This document shows, in pieces, positions 44,146 to 52,989 of a stretch of 64,000 nt of DNA (positions are counted from its first letter, which is position 1; each line of letters begins with the position of its first letter). The notes beneath the pieces were generated by a model. The model was not told where the DNA came from, searched no databases, and saw only the letters and a list, made by a program, of their open reading frames with translations. The position numbers and the translations under genes were made by a program. Origin of the DNA: Nocardioides cavernaquae (lineage in GTDB: Bacteria; Actinomycetota; Actinomycetes; Propionibacteriales; Nocardioidaceae); NCBI RefSeq assembly GCF_003600895.1, contig NZ_QYRP01000002.1, forward strand, positions 1,240,001-1,304,000. Direction: 5' to 3'.

Positions 44146-45819
44146 TCAGTCGCCGTAGAACTCGCGGGTGCTCGTCTGCAGGCGGTTCCGGAGCTCGGTG
44201 GCCCGGTCTTCATCCGCGCTGAGGGAGGGCGGCAGGGCGATGTCGCAGTGCGCTCCCGCACAGTCATGGAACTTCCGCCAGGCGGCGTTGAGGTCACGGC
44301 GTACGTCGGCGTAGGCGGGGTCGTCGGCGCGTGACTCCATCTCGAGCGGATCGCGCTCGAGATCGAAGAGCTCCACCTCGCCGCTGCTGTACTTCACGTA
44401 GAAGTACTGCGCCGTGCGGATGCCGATGGCGGTCTGCGGCCCGTCGAAGCCGCGGACGTCGTGCAGGTTCGCGATGCTGGGCAGGTAGGACTCGTAGCCG
44501 ATCGCTCGGGTCCAGCCGGACGATCCCTCGAGGTCGTCGACGAACGAGATGCCGTCAGCCTTGCGCAGGCGTGCGTCCGCCCAGTCGAGGATCGATGCCG
44601 TCAGGTCCACCGTGGTCACCGGATCGACCCGTTCACCGGCCGGCACGCCGGGTCCGGCGATCAGCAAAGGCACGCGGTAGGACGGTTCGAAGCCGATCAC
44701 CTTGCCGCTGACCCAGCGGTGCTCGCCGAGCAGGTAGCCGTTGTCGGAGGTGAAGACGACGACCGTGTCGTCGTACTCGCCGGAGGCCTTGAGCTCGCGG
44801 AAGAGCCGGGCCAGGTGCCGGTCGAGGGCGAAGAGCGACTCGGCCCGCTGCCGGGCGGTCTCCCGGACCGCGTGCTGGGCTCCGGGGCCCGGATCACGGT
44901 GCCGCGACGTGATCTCGGCCTTGTCCGACACGTCGGCTTCGGGGCTCACCCCGTTGGGCGGGATGCCCGGCGCGCGCGGGATCTCGGCGTCGAAGCGGTC
45001 CTTCACCCAGTCCGGCCGCGCCGGGGTCTCCAGGAACGGGTCGTCCGGCTCAAAGGGCGCACCGTGGTGCGGCGCCAGCGAGTTGATCTGGAGGAACCAG
45101 GGCTCGGTGCCTCCCGCGAACCGGTCGAGCACGTCGATGCCCTCGTTCACCAGGACCTGCGAGCTGTACTCCCCCTGGTGCGGCTCGAGGGTGCCGTTCA
45201 CGTTCACGGTGGTGTCGAAGTAGTCGTAGGTGCTGCCGGCCAGCGGGTCCCAGCTCGGCACCGGCACGGCGTCCGGCGTCGCGCGCCACTCGTCCCAGCC
45301 CGCCGGAACGTACGTCGACGGCGCGGCGCCGGGCGCTGCCTTCGGAGCTGCTATGCCGTAGCGGTTCAGGTACTTCCCGACGTATCCGGTGGAGTAGCCG
45401 GCGTGCTGCAGGGCACCGGCGAGGGTGCGGCTGTCGTCGAAGGAGCCGTAGCCCCACGGTTCTTCGTGCCACCAGACGCCGTGGTTGTGCGGGAACTCGC
45501 CGGTCAGGAACGAGGCACGGTTCGGGCAGCAGAGCGGCGTCGGCGCGAAGGAGTTGGTGAAGTCGGTGCCGCGGTCCGCGATGAACTCGCGGACGTGAGG
45601 GAGGTAGCGGAGCTCGTCGTACCTCATGTCATCGGTCATGACCATGAGCACGTTCGGCTGCCCCGCGCGCTCGACGGGTGGAACGGTGACCTCGCCGGGC
45701 GCCGGCCGCGCCGCTGGCTCCGGCGCGATCGCGACCTCCGGAGCGCCGCACGCCGCGAGCAACGGCAGGGCACAGACCAGTGCGGCTGCTCGCTGGAGCC
45801 GACTTCCCCTGCTGTTCAC
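44146..45819 (-). CDS. Exported lipoprotein sulfatase 2
   Basis: A 557-residue paralogue of sulfatase 1. It has a lipobox (LLAACG) instead of a plain signal peptide, so it is probably anchored. VLMVMTDDMR and PLCCPNRASFLTG give the metal and formylglycine sites. GTG 45819 follows AAGGGGGAG. The 98-base gap to sulfatase 1 contains a hairpin, so the two are probably transcribed separately. Tandem duplication followed by different anchoring is the simplest history. Confidence 0.93.
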   Translation of the reverse strand: MNSRGSRLQRAAALVCALPLLAACGAPEVAIAPEPAARPAPGEVTVPPVERAGQPNVLMVMTDDMRYDELRYLPHVREFIADRGTDFTNSFAPTPLCCPNRASFLTGEFPHNHGVWWHEEPWGYGSFDDSRTLAGALQHAGYSTGYVGKYLNRYGIAAPKAAPGAAPSTYVPAGWDEWRATPDAVPVPSWDPLAGSTYDYFDTTVNVNGTLEPHQGEYSSQVLVNEGIDVLDRFAGGTEPWFLQINSLAPHHGAPFEPDDPFLETPARPDWVKDRFDAEIPRAPGIPPNGVSPEADVSDKAEITSRHRDPGPGAQHAVRETARQRAESLFALDRHLARLFRELKASGEYDDTVVVFTSDNGYLLGEHRWVSGKVIGFEPSYRVPLLIAGPGVPAGERVDPVTTVDLTASILDWADARLRKADGISFVDDLEGSSGWTRAIGYESYLPSIANLHDVRGFDGPQTAIGIRTAQYFYVKYSSGEVELFDLERDPLEMESRADDPAYADVRRDLNAAWRKFHDCAGAHCDIALPPSLSADEDRATELRNRLQTSTREFYGD

Positions 45820-45905
45820 GCACTCCCCCTTGACCGCGAGAGCGTTTCACGCCGTGGGGGTCTCCCGTGGCGGAATTCCGGTATTCCCGGGGTGGGCTGG
45901 GGCAC

Positions 45906-45911
45906 TAGGTT
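45906..45911 (+). promoter_or_regulatory. -10 box TAGGTT of second HAD gene
   Basis: TAGGTT ends seven bases before ATG 45919, and rules out the long open frame that extends upstream through the sulfatase gene. Confidence 0.55.
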
Positions 45912-45918
45912 CGACCTC

Positions 45919-46725
45919 ATGCCGAACCCGGGATCCGCACTCGTCGCGACGGACCTCGATGGCACCCTGCTGCACACCGACGGCACCGTCACGGCGTACA
46001 CCCGCAGCGTCCTCGAGGCCCTCGATGCGCACGGCGTACCCGTCGTCTTCGTGACCGGTCGCCCGATCCGCTGGATGGACTCGCTGTGGGACGCGGTGGG
46101 CGGTCACGGGCTCGCGATCTGCTCCAACGGCGGCATCGTGTACGACGTCGCGCGCCACGAGGTCCGCAACGCGCTGACCATCGACCCGGACGTGTGCGTC
46201 CAGGTCGGCCGGATCCTGCGCAAGGCGATCCCGGGCACGACGTTCGCGCTCGAGAAGACCGGCGGGTTCGCGATCGAGGACACCTTCCGTCCCCGCGCCG
46301 GTGCGCCCCTCGACATCCACACCGGTTCGCTCGAGGAGATCGTCGACGGCTCGGTCGTGAAGCTGCTCGCCCACCACCACGAGCTTGCGCCCGAGGCGTT
46401 CTGGCACCTCGTCGAGGAGAACGTCGGCTCGCTCGTCACCACCACCTGGTCGTCGGTCGGTGCCCTCGTGGAGATGAGCGGCGCTGGCGTCACGAAGGCC
46501 AGCACGCTGGCCCGGCTGGCCAGCGAGCTCGGCGTCGCGCAGGCCGATGTCATCGCCTTCGGCGACATGCCCAACGACATCGACATGCTGCTGTGGGCCG
46601 GACGCGACTACGCGATGACCAACGCGCACCCGAGCGTCCGGCGCATCGCGAGCGCGCTCGCACCGCCGAACGACGAGGACGGTGTCGCGGTCACGCTCGC
46701 CGGCCTCTTCGACCTGCCGGTCTGA
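45919..46725 (+). CDS. HAD-superfamily hydrolase, Cof type (second copy)
   Basis: A 268-residue Cof-type phosphatase with TDLDGTLL, VTGRP, GVTKASTL and FGDMPNDIDML as motifs I-IV. It shares architecture with the protein at 41486, and the pair flanks the two sulfatases, which suggests joint function in sulfated or phosphorylated sugar metabolism or an old segmental duplication. The open frame upstream of ATG 45919 is a shadow of the sulfatase gene. Confidence 0.9.
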   Translation: MPNPGSALVATDLDGTLLHTDGTVTAYTRSVLEALDAHGVPVVFVTGRPIRWMDSLWDAVGGHGLAICSNGGIVYDVARHEVRNALTIDPDVCVQVGRILRKAIPGTTFALEKTGGFAIEDTFRPRAGAPLDIHTGSLEEIVDGSVVKLLAHHHELAPEAFWHLVEENVGSLVTTTWSSVGALVEMSGAGVTKASTLARLASELGVAQADVIAFGDMPNDIDMLLWAGRDYAMTNAHPSVRRIASALAPPNDEDGVAVTLAGLFDLPV

Positions 46726-46793
46726 CGCCGTCACCGCCCTGCGTGGGATGGTGGACCCGACACACACAGATCCAACACCGGAGGAGGAGTCCG

Positions 46794-47393
46794 ATGCGGC
46801 GCCTGCTGCTCGCCCTGCTCGCGCTCGGGTTCCTGGTCGTGCCTGCCGTCCTGAGCGCGCCGGCCTCCGCGGCCGCCTGTGCTGCGGGACCGCTCCCGGC
46901 TGACCTTCGCGCCGCGAGTCTCGTGGTCACCGGCAAGGTCACCGCGATCGAGGCACTGGCCAATCGGCAGGTCTACTCCGTCACGGTCCTGCGGGTCTAC
47001 CAGGGCCGTGCTCCGAAGACGATCACGGTGCAGGGACCCACTGCCGAACGCCCGTGCGCCCTCGCCCCCCAGGTCGGGCAGTCCTGGCTCCTGGTCAGCC
47101 AGGGTGCCGCCTCGACCCCGGTCGTCCGGGGTGACTGGGGTTCGCAGAAGCTGAGCGCCGAGGTCGCCGCCACGGTCGCCGACACGCTCGGGAGTGGCAA
47201 GGCCCCCAGCGCTGCGGCTGCGCCGGTCCCCGCCGACGTCGACCTCACGCGGGTCGATGACTCCCGACCCTACGGCTACTGGCAGCTGGCATTCCCGGGA
47301 GCAGTCCTCGTGGCCGGCGGGCTGCTGATCCTGCTGCTCGCCCGCGCCCTGGGTGGCCCGAAGGCCGCCTCGTCGGTGAACGCACGCCCATGA
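46794..47393 (+). CDS. Exported NTR/TIMP-like protein 1
   Basis: A 199-residue surface protein: signal peptide ending at ASAAACAAG, a beta-rich domain (LVVTGKVTAIEALANRQVYSVTVLRVYQGRAPKTITVQGPTAERPCAL), and a C-terminal membrane helix (LAFPGAVLVAGGLLILLLA). The opening Cys after cleavage and the VxGxV pattern resemble netrin/TIMP-like folds. A perfect GGAGGAGG lies upstream. Coupled (ATGA) to a second copy. Function unknown. Confidence 0.75.
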   Translation: MRRLLLALLALGFLVVPAVLSAPASAAACAAGPLPADLRAASLVVTGKVTAIEALANRQVYSVTVLRVYQGRAPKTITVQGPTAERPCALAPQVGQSWLLVSQGAASTPVVRGDWGSQKLSAEVAATVADTLGSGKAPSAAAAPVPADVDLTRVDDSRPYGYWQLAFPGAVLVAGGLLILLLARALGGPKAASSVNARP

Positions 47394-47986
47394 TCCGCCG
47401 GGTGGCCGGTCTCGTCGGCGTCCTGGGCGTCCTGCTCAGCACGCTCGTGCTCCTGGGCACCGGTCCCGCCTTTGCCTGTTCCTGCGTTGCCGCGGACACG
47501 GCCGAGCACATCGCACAGGCGGACGTCGTCCTCACCGGTCAGGTGGCCTCCATCGACCGCGACCGCCAGCTCGCGACGTACTCCGTCCGCGCGGACCGGG
47601 TCTTCAAGGGCACCCTGCCCTCGGCTGACGTGGAGATCGGCACCAGCGCGCAGGCCAGCGCCTGCGGCGTCGACCTCCCCGAGTCCACCGAGGCGGTCTT
47701 CTTCGCGACCGGTTCCGGCGACGGGCTGCACATGAGCTCCTGCGGCGGCACGACGCTGCTGACCGCCGACCTCGTGGACGAGGTCACCGCGGTGCTTGGT
47801 GCCGGTCAGCCGGCCTCCCAGGCGACCGATCCTGCGGCAGGGGTGCCGGGTGACAAGGACGCGGCGACCGGGAGCAAAGCCTCGGACAGCGACGGCGAGC
47901 TCGCGCTGGCCGTCGGGGCGGGGATCCTGGCATTGGTGGCGGCCGCCGTCGCCGGTGTGGTCCTCACCCGCCGTCGCCGCGCCTGA
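47390..47986 (+). CDS. Exported NTR/TIMP-like protein 2
   Basis: A 198-residue protein with signal peptide, mature start CSCV (the Cys-x-Cys N terminus of TIMP proteins, where the free amino group and Cys chelate metal in animal TIMPs), a beta domain (DVVLTGQVASIDRDRQLATYSVRADRVFKG), a Gly/Ala/Asp-rich stalk and a C-terminal membrane helix followed by RRRR-like basic tail. The ATG overlaps the stop of the first copy. Confidence 0.78.
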   Translation: MIRRVAGLVGVLGVLLSTLVLLGTGPAFACSCVAADTAEHIAQADVVLTGQVASIDRDRQLATYSVRADRVFKGTLPSADVEIGTSAQASACGVDLPESTEAVFFATGSGDGLHMSSCGGTTLLTADLVDEVTAVLGAGQPASQATDPAAGVPGDKDAATGSKASDSDGELALAVGAGILALVAAAVAGVVLTRRRRA

Positions 47987-48005
47987 CCGCCCCGCCGGTG
48001 GCCGG

Positions 48006-48557
48006 CTAGAGATACATCCCGCCTGAGCCGCCGGGCGGCCCGGGCTCCGGCTGCTGGGGCCCCTCGTGCGAGCCGTGCGGAGCGCCGTGATGACCCTCGC
48101 CCGGGTGGAGGCCCGGCGGCAGCGCGCGGCGCATCTGCTCGAGCTGGGCGCGAGCGGCCATCTGCTGTGCGTAGATCGCGGTCTGGATGCCGTGGAAGAG
48201 TCCTTCGAGCCAGCCCACCAGCTGGGCCTGGGCGATGCGCAGCTCGGCCTCGGTCGGGGTGCCGCTCTCGAAGGGCTCGATCAGCCGGTCCAGCTCCTCG
48301 TCGAGCTCGGGAGCCAGTCCGGTCTTGAGCTCCTTGATCGAGGTCTCGAGGATGCCGGCGAGGCGCGCACGGCTGGCCTCGTCGAGGGGCGCGGACTTCA
48401 CCTCTTCGAGCAGCTGCCGGATCATGCTGCCGATGCGCATGACCTTCGCCGGCTGCTCCACCAGGTCGGTGATGTTGCCGCCCTCGTCATCATCCGACGC
48501 GTTGCCGAGGATGATGACCTGCTCGTCCGGTGCCTGTCCGGATGCCTGCTCGCTCAT
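48006..48557 (-). CDS. bpa: Bacterial proteasome activator Bpa (DUF2587)
   Basis: A 183-residue helical protein that forms a dodecameric ring and opens the 20S proteasome gate without ATP. The core ITDLVEQPAKVMRIGSMIRQLLEEVKSAPLDEASRARL and LVGWLEGLFHGIQTAIYAQQMAARAQLEQM are typical. The C-terminal docking motif, GQYL in Mycobacterium, is GGMYL here, so the Tyr-Leu end is kept. ATG 48557 is set by TAGGGT seven bases upstream. A Gly/His/Pro-rich segment precedes the tail. Confidence 0.93.
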   Translation of the reverse strand: MSEQASGQAPDEQVIILGNASDDDEGGNITDLVEQPAKVMRIGSMIRQLLEEVKSAPLDEASRARLAGILETSIKELKTGLAPELDEELDRLIEPFESGTPTEAELRIAQAQLVGWLEGLFHGIQTAIYAQQMAARAQLEQMRRALPPGLHPGEGHHGAPHGSHEGPQQPEPGPPGGSGGMYL

Positions 48558-48564
48558 GGCGCCC

Positions 48565-48570
48565 ACCCTA
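48565..48570 (-). promoter_or_regulatory. -10 box TAGGGT of bpa
   Basis: Minus-strand TAGGGT ends seven bases before ATG 48557. Confidence 0.55.
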
Positions 48571-48597
48571 GTCAGGCGGGCCCAGTCCGGTCAGCCG

Positions 48598-49566
48598 TCA
48601 GAGGGTGAGCAGGATCTTGCCGGTGTGCTCGCCCGAGTCGATCAGGCGGTGCGCCTCCGCTGCCTGCTCGAGCGGGAGCACGGCGTGGATGATCGGCACG
48701 ACCTGTCCGTCCGCGACGAGCGGCCAGACGTTCTCGACGACGTCGGCACAGATCAGCGCCTTGTCCTCGGTGGGTCGTGAGCGCAGGGACGTGGCGTGCA
48801 CCGACCCGCGCTTGCCGAGCAGCCGGGCGATGTCGAGCTCGCCCTTGACGCCGCCCTGCATGCCGATGATCACCAGCCGGCCCTCGGTGGCGAGCGCATC
48901 GACGTTGCGGCTGAGGTACTTCGCGCCCATGTTGTCCAGGATGACGTCGGCCCCGCGGCGCTCCTTCAGGACGGCGACGAAGTCCTCGTCGCGGTAGTTG
49001 ATGGTCACGTCAGCGCCCAGCTGTGCGCACAGCGCGAGCTTCTCGGGCGATCCGGCGGTGGCGTACACCTCCGCGCCGAGCGCGCTGGCGATCTGGATGG
49101 CGAAGGTGCCGATGCCGCCGGCGCCGCCGTGCACCAGGAACCGCTCACCCGCTTCGAGGCCAGCCAGCATGAAGACGTTGGACCACACCGTGCACGCGAC
49201 CTCGGGCAGCGCCGCGGCCTCCACGAGCCCGACGCCGGAAGGGATGGGCATGAGCTGGCCTGCAGGCACCACGACGTACGACGCGTAGCCGCCACCCGCG
49301 AGCAGCGCGCAGACCTCGTCGCCGACCTGCCACCCCGTGACGCCTTCTCCGAGCGCGGCCACCGTGCCGCTGCACTCGAGGCCGATGATGGCGGAGGCAC
49401 CGCGCGGGGGCGGGTAGAAGCCCATCCGCTGCAGGACGTCCGCCCGGTTGACCGCGGTGGCGGCAACGCGCATCAGCACCTCGCCGGGTCCGGCCACCGG
49501 ATCGGGCAGCTCGCGGATCTCGAGGACCTCAGGTCCTCCGGGCTCGATGGCTTCGACGGCACGCAT
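48598..49566 (-). CDS. NAD(P)H:quinone oxidoreductase (zeta-crystallin/QOR family)
   Basis: A 322-residue medium-chain reductase without structural zinc. GWQVGDEVCAL, VHGGAGGIGTFAIQIASALGA (NADPH-binding glycine loop) and LPLEQAAEAHRLIDSGEHTGKILLTL are the PIG3/QOR signatures. It reduces quinones one electron or 2-alkenals; cytoplasmic. TAGCCT seven bases before ATG 49566 marks the start. Confidence 0.93.
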   Translation of the reverse strand: MRAVEAIEPGGPEVLEIRELPDPVAGPGEVLMRVAATAVNRADVLQRMGFYPPPRGASAIIGLECSGTVAALGEGVTGWQVGDEVCALLAGGGYASYVVVPAGQLMPIPSGVGLVEAAALPEVACTVWSNVFMLAGLEAGERFLVHGGAGGIGTFAIQIASALGAEVYATAGSPEKLALCAQLGADVTINYRDEDFVAVLKERRGADVILDNMGAKYLSRNVDALATEGRLVIIGMQGGVKGELDIARLLGKRGSVHATSLRSRPTEDKALICADVVENVWPLVADGQVVPIIHAVLPLEQAAEAHRLIDSGEHTGKILLTL

Positions 49567-49573
49567 GCCACGC

Positions 49574-49579
49574 AGGCTA
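49574..49579 (-). promoter_or_regulatory. -10 box TAGCCT of QOR gene
   Basis: Minus-strand TAGCCT ends seven bases before ATG 49566. Confidence 0.5.
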
Positions 49580-49590
49580 GCCGGGAGGGT

Positions 49591-49923
49591 TCAGGCGTCC
49601 TCGAGGGTGTCGGCGGAGTGGTCGACCATGCTGTCGTCCGGCACCTCGACCTCGACCGCGACCTCCTCGGGGTCGGGTGCGCCGGCCGGCCGCTCCCAGC
49701 TCTCCGCCAGCAGGGTCGCGCGGGCGGCGAGCTGTTCGACGGTGACCTCGTCCGCGTCGGATGCGCCCGCGGCGTACCCGAGCAGGAAGGTCGTGATCGG
49801 CGCGGCCACCTTCGTCACCTGGTGTGAGGAGATCCGGGCGAGGTCGAGCACGAGCGCTTCGTCCACTTCCACCTCGACGTCGAGGACGTCGCAGAGTTCG
49901 TCGATCCAGTCGTGCAGGTTCAC
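49591..49923 (-). CDS. DUF6457 domain protein
   Basis: A 110-residue acidic protein starting MNLHDWIDELCDVL, the DUF6457 opening. DUF6457 is often fused to or encoded next to MobA-like transferases, as here (48 bases downstream of mobA on the same strand). GTG 49923 is used since the domain begins there. It probably assists molybdenum cofactor maturation; the mechanism is unknown. Confidence 0.85.
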   Translation of the reverse strand: MNLHDWIDELCDVLDVEVEVDEALVLDLARISSHQVTKVAAPITTFLLGYAAGASDADEVTVEQLAARATLLAESWERPAGAPDPEEVAVEVEVPDDSMVDHSADTLEDA

Positions 49924-49971
49924 GCATCCCACATTGGTCCCGGTCGCGCCCGATGGCAAGGGGTATGCGGG

Positions 49972-50547
49972 TCAGGACTCGCGGAGGTCGCGCAGGTCCG
50001 CGAAGGTGTCGACGTCGCGGGTCTCGCCCTCCACGGCCGGGACCGCGGCGAGGTCCATGTCGCCGAGCAGCGTGCGCATCGACATGCCGAACTCGTCGCC
50101 GTACGCCGGACGCCTGGCCGCCACGACCTCGGTGTCGAGGACGTAGGCAAGGCTGCGCCGGCCGCTGCCGTCGACCAGCACCGCGCCGTCGCGGAGGTGG
50201 GCCGCGTCGCGGAGCCGGGCGATCGTGTCGAGGGTGACCCGGGGCATGTCGACGGCGAGTACGACGAGCTGCCGGGGCGGAGCGATGAACGCGTCGAGCC
50301 CGGCGAGGACACCAGCAGCGGGCCCGCCCAGCGGCGGGTCCTCGCGCGTGAACGTGACCGGCCGGTTGGTCGGCACCCACTCGCCGACGACCACGACCTC
50401 GCCGGCGTCCATGACGGCATCGAGTGCGTACTCCAGCAGGGTCCGGCCGTGGATCTCGATCGACGCCTTGTCGGCGCCGGCAAGCCGCACGGCCGTGCCG
50501 CCGGACAGGATGACGGCTCCGAGGGCGGTCGCTGGACGGTTGCTCAC
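49972..50547 (-). CDS. mobA: MobA-like molybdenum cofactor nucleotidyltransferase
   Basis: A 191-residue NTP transferase. GAVILSGGTAVRLAGADKASIEIHGRTLLEYAL is the nucleotide-binding segment (LSGG instead of the common LAGG) and VLAVDMPRV the metal-binding Asp strand. It attaches GMP or CMP to molybdopterin. GTG 50547 has CAGACT six bases upstream. It is divergent from the nitrilase gene with only 25 bases between starts. Confidence 0.87.
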   Translation of the reverse strand: MSNRPATALGAVILSGGTAVRLAGADKASIEIHGRTLLEYALDAVMDAGEVVVVGEWVPTNRPVTFTREDPPLGGPAAGVLAGLDAFIAPPRQLVVLAVDMPRVTLDTIARLRDAAHLRDGAVLVDGSGRRSLAYVLDTEVVAARRPAYGDEFGMSMRTLLGDMDLAAVPAVEGETRDVDTFADLRDLRES

Positions 50548-50572
50548 CTGACCAGTCTGGCAGTCTGGGTCC

Positions 50573-51358
50573 ATGCCTGCCGAGCAGCTCACCGTCACCG
50601 CGCTCCAGTGGCCGGCCGCGCTCGAGCCCGCCGCCAACCGGGACGCGCTGGGCGGCTTCCACGGGAGCGCTGACCTCGTCGTGCTGCCCGAGGCCTTCGC
50701 CCGCGACTTCGGCCCGGTCACCGACCCCCTCGGTCCGTACGCCGAGGAGCAGGGCGGCGCGTTCGACATCGCGTTGACCGCGCTCGCCGGTCGCACGGGC
50801 GGAGCCGTCGTCGCGGGGATGTTCGAGAGCTCGGGTGATCCGGAGCGACCGCACAACACGCTGTTGGTGCGCGGCAGCTGCCACGCGGCATACCGGAAGG
50901 TGCACCTCTACGACTCCTTCGGCTACCGCGAGTCCGACCGGCTCACGGCGGGTCCCTGGAAGCCGACCGTCGTCGAGATCGGCGGCTGGCAGGTCGGCCT
51001 GCTCACCTGTTACGACCTGCGCTTTCCCGAGCTGGCGCGCGATCTGGTCACAGCGGGTGCCGAAGCCCTCGTCGTTCCTGCCGCGTGGGTGCCGGGCCGC
51101 ACGCCTGAGGAGCACGCGCGCAAGGTCGACCACTGGCGCACGCTGGTCCGTGCCCGTGCCATCGAGAACGTCTCCTGGGTCGTGGCGGTCGGCCAGCCCG
51201 CGCCGCGCTACACCGGCCACTCGATGGTCGTGGACCCAAACGGCACCGTCGTCGCGGAAGCGGGTGCCGACCGGACCGAGCTGAGCGCGGTCCTCGAGCG
51301 GAGCACGTTGATCGAGGCCCGCGCCACGAACCCGTCCCTCACCAATCGCGTCCACTGA
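50573..51358 (+). CDS. Carbon-nitrogen hydrolase (nitrilase superfamily)
   Basis: A 261-residue amidase of the NIT2-like branch. The catalytic triad is visible: Glu in LVVLPEAF, Lys in YRKVHLYD and Cys in LLTCYDLRFPE. Members hydrolyse omega-amides or damaged glutathione-like amides. ATG 50573 is a leaderless-type start after CAGTCT. Intracellular, single gene. Confidence 0.93.
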   Translation: MPAEQLTVTALQWPAALEPAANRDALGGFHGSADLVVLPEAFARDFGPVTDPLGPYAEEQGGAFDIALTALAGRTGGAVVAGMFESSGDPERPHNTLLVRGSCHAAYRKVHLYDSFGYRESDRLTAGPWKPTVVEIGGWQVGLLTCYDLRFPELARDLVTAGAEALVVPAAWVPGRTPEEHARKVDHWRTLVRARAIENVSWVVAVGQPAPRYTGHSMVVDPNGTVVAEAGADRTELSAVLERSTLIEARATNPSLTNRVH

Positions 51359-51379
51359 GGTGTCGTCACCCGCGGCGGC

Positions 51380-51385
51380 TAACCT
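51380..51385 (+). promoter_or_regulatory. -10 box TAACCT of membrane protein gene
   Basis: TAACCT ends seven bases before GTG 51393, excluding the longer frame from 51360. Confidence 0.5.
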
Positions 51386-51392
51386 TCCGGAC

Positions 51393-52385
51393 GTGAAGCC
51401 CTCGCCCTACCCGATGCCGCTGTTCTGGGCCCTGGGCGGCTCGCTGCTGATCTCGGCCACCCTGCTGGGACTGGCGATCGGCCGCGTGGGGCCGGGCTGG
51501 CTGGACCAGGCCGGAGCGGTCGGCGTCGCCACGGCGTACACGATCGCGCTGTCGCTGCGCACCGGTGGCCGGCCCGTTGTCTTCGGCCTGCTCGCGCTCG
51601 CGGTCGGGCTCCTGGCGGTGCTGGGACCACATAAGGAGCCCTTCGGCGACGCACGCGTCGGCGCTGCTGTCATGACGGCCAGCGTGACTGCGGTCCTCGC
51701 GGTGATGATCACCGTGCCCGCGGTCCGTGCTGCGGTTGCCGTGCGCGAGGTGCTGATCGCCATTGCGATCTCGGCGCTGGGCGCCGTCGCTGCGGTGGGG
51801 TTCCGCGCGGAGGTGCAGGTCGAGCGGTTCGACTACGCCGCGCTGCTCGTGGCGTTCGCGCTCGGCTTCGGGCTGGTCTTCCGGCTCGGGGCAGGCTGGC
51901 ACGGCCTCGGCCGTCGCGGCGTACTCGTGGTGCTGGCCGGCTCTGCCGCCCTCGCCGTCTCCATCGCGTACGCCGAGATGCTGCGCCGCTACGGCTCGAC
52001 CCACATGGTCGACCTGGTCTTCGACGCCGTGCGGTGGGTCCGCGACACCATCGGGGCGGTTCCGCGGCCGATGCAGGTGCTCGTCGGGATCCCGGCCCTG
52101 CTCTGGGGCTGCCACATGCGCGCCCGGCGCCGTCAAGGCTGGTGGGTCTGCGTCTTCGGCTGCGCGGCGACCGCGTCGGTTGCCGGCACGCTGGTCAACC
52201 CGGGCACGGGCTGGCTCGAGGCGGCCCTCATCACGGCGTACTCACTCGTGCTGGGACTGGCCGTCGGCTACGCGCTGATCCGGCTGGACCTCGCGCTCTC
52301 CGGCTCCCGTGGCTCCCGCGCGCGTCAGGAAGAGCAGCTGGGCGCCGTGCGGCCCGAGCCGTCGCGCCTGCAGCCGCTCCTGTGA
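51393..52385 (+). CDS. Multi-span membrane protein, unknown function
   Basis: A 330-residue protein with about nine hydrophobic segments and a basic C-terminal tail. No family is recognised. Segments ALLVAFALGFGLVFRLGAGWHGLGRRG and VGIPALLWGCHMRARRRQGWW suggest cytoplasmic basic loops. It starts 34 bases after the nitrilase gene but from its own -10 box. tRNA-Ser(TGA) converges on it. Confidence 0.8.
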   Translation: MKPSPYPMPLFWALGGSLLISATLLGLAIGRVGPGWLDQAGAVGVATAYTIALSLRTGGRPVVFGLLALAVGLLAVLGPHKEPFGDARVGAAVMTASVTAVLAVMITVPAVRAAVAVREVLIAIAISALGAVAAVGFRAEVQVERFDYAALLVAFALGFGLVFRLGAGWHGLGRRGVLVVLAGSAALAVSIAYAEMLRRYGSTHMVDLVFDAVRWVRDTIGAVPRPMQVLVGIPALLWGCHMRARRRQGWWVCVFGCAATASVAGTLVNPGTGWLEAALITAYSLVLGLAVGYALIRLDLALSGSRGSRARQEEQLGAVRPEPSRLQPLL

Positions 52386-52395
52386 CACTTCTCGG

Positions 52396-52480
52396 CAGAG
52401 AGGGCGGGATTCGAACCCGCGGTAGGTCTCCCTACGACCGCTTTCAAGGCGGTTCCGATAGGCCACTCCGGCACCTCTCC
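52396..52480 (-). tRNA. serT: tRNA-Ser(TGA)
   Basis: An 85-base cloverleaf with long variable arm typical of tRNA-Ser. Acceptor GGAGAGG pairs with CCTCTCT (G1-U72), T-arm GGGTTCGAATCCC, anticodon loop CTTGAAA with anticodon TGA. CCA is not encoded. Confidence 0.95.
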
Positions 52481-52526
52481 ACGCCTTCGCGGGCGAACCT
52501 GCGAAGACGGTGCCGAGTCTAGAGCG

Positions 52527-52901
52527 CTACTCGGATCCGCCGAAGTCCACCTCGGCCTCGTCCCAGGTGACGTCCTGCATGCGCTGGCGGTGGCGGTCGA
52601 TGTCGTGGAGCAGCCGCTTGATCTCGGTGCGGATGCCCTCGGGCTCGGGCGCATCGAGGATGCGCGGCGAGATGATCGCCAGACGGGTCAGCAGACGCTG
52701 GCGCTCGCGGAGGACCGCACGCTCGCGCGCGACCGCCCAGCCCGCTCGTGCCTGGGGGTGCTCGGCGGCCAGGCCGTCGCGGACGGTGCCCAGTCGTTGA
52801 CGCACCGTGAACCGCCAGACGCCCAGCTGGGCACCCTGCGGTCGGGGCGCATCGAGGGCCACGGCCAGTCCGGCCATCGCTGCCTGCAACGAATCGTTCA
52901 T
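52527..52901 (-). CDS. Hypothetical 124-residue helical protein
   Basis: A charged, mostly helical protein (RQRLGTVRDGLAAEHPQARAGWAVARERAVLRERQRLLTRLA) with an acidic C terminus. No known family. ATG 52901 follows GGAGGTGGGG. It lies between tRNA-Ser(TGA) and the PH-like gene, which is divergent. Similar short proteins occur in related actinobacteria. Confidence 0.75.
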   Translation of the reverse strand: MNDSLQAAMAGLAVALDAPRPQGAQLGVWRFTVRQRLGTVRDGLAAEHPQARAGWAVARERAVLRERQRLLTRLAIISPRILDAPEPEGIRTEIKRLLHDIDRHRQRMQDVTWDEAEVDFGGSE

Positions 52902-52989
52902 CCCCACCTCCGACCTGAGTGTGACGTGGAACACGTTCGTGGGACAAGACCCCCCACGCGCCCGTGGACGGTCTTGGCAGAATCAGGGG

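Noticed and set aside
44461..45918. Upstream extension of the second HAD gene
   Set aside because: The extension is antisense to sulfatase 2 and the TAGGTT box at 45906 fixes the start at 45919.
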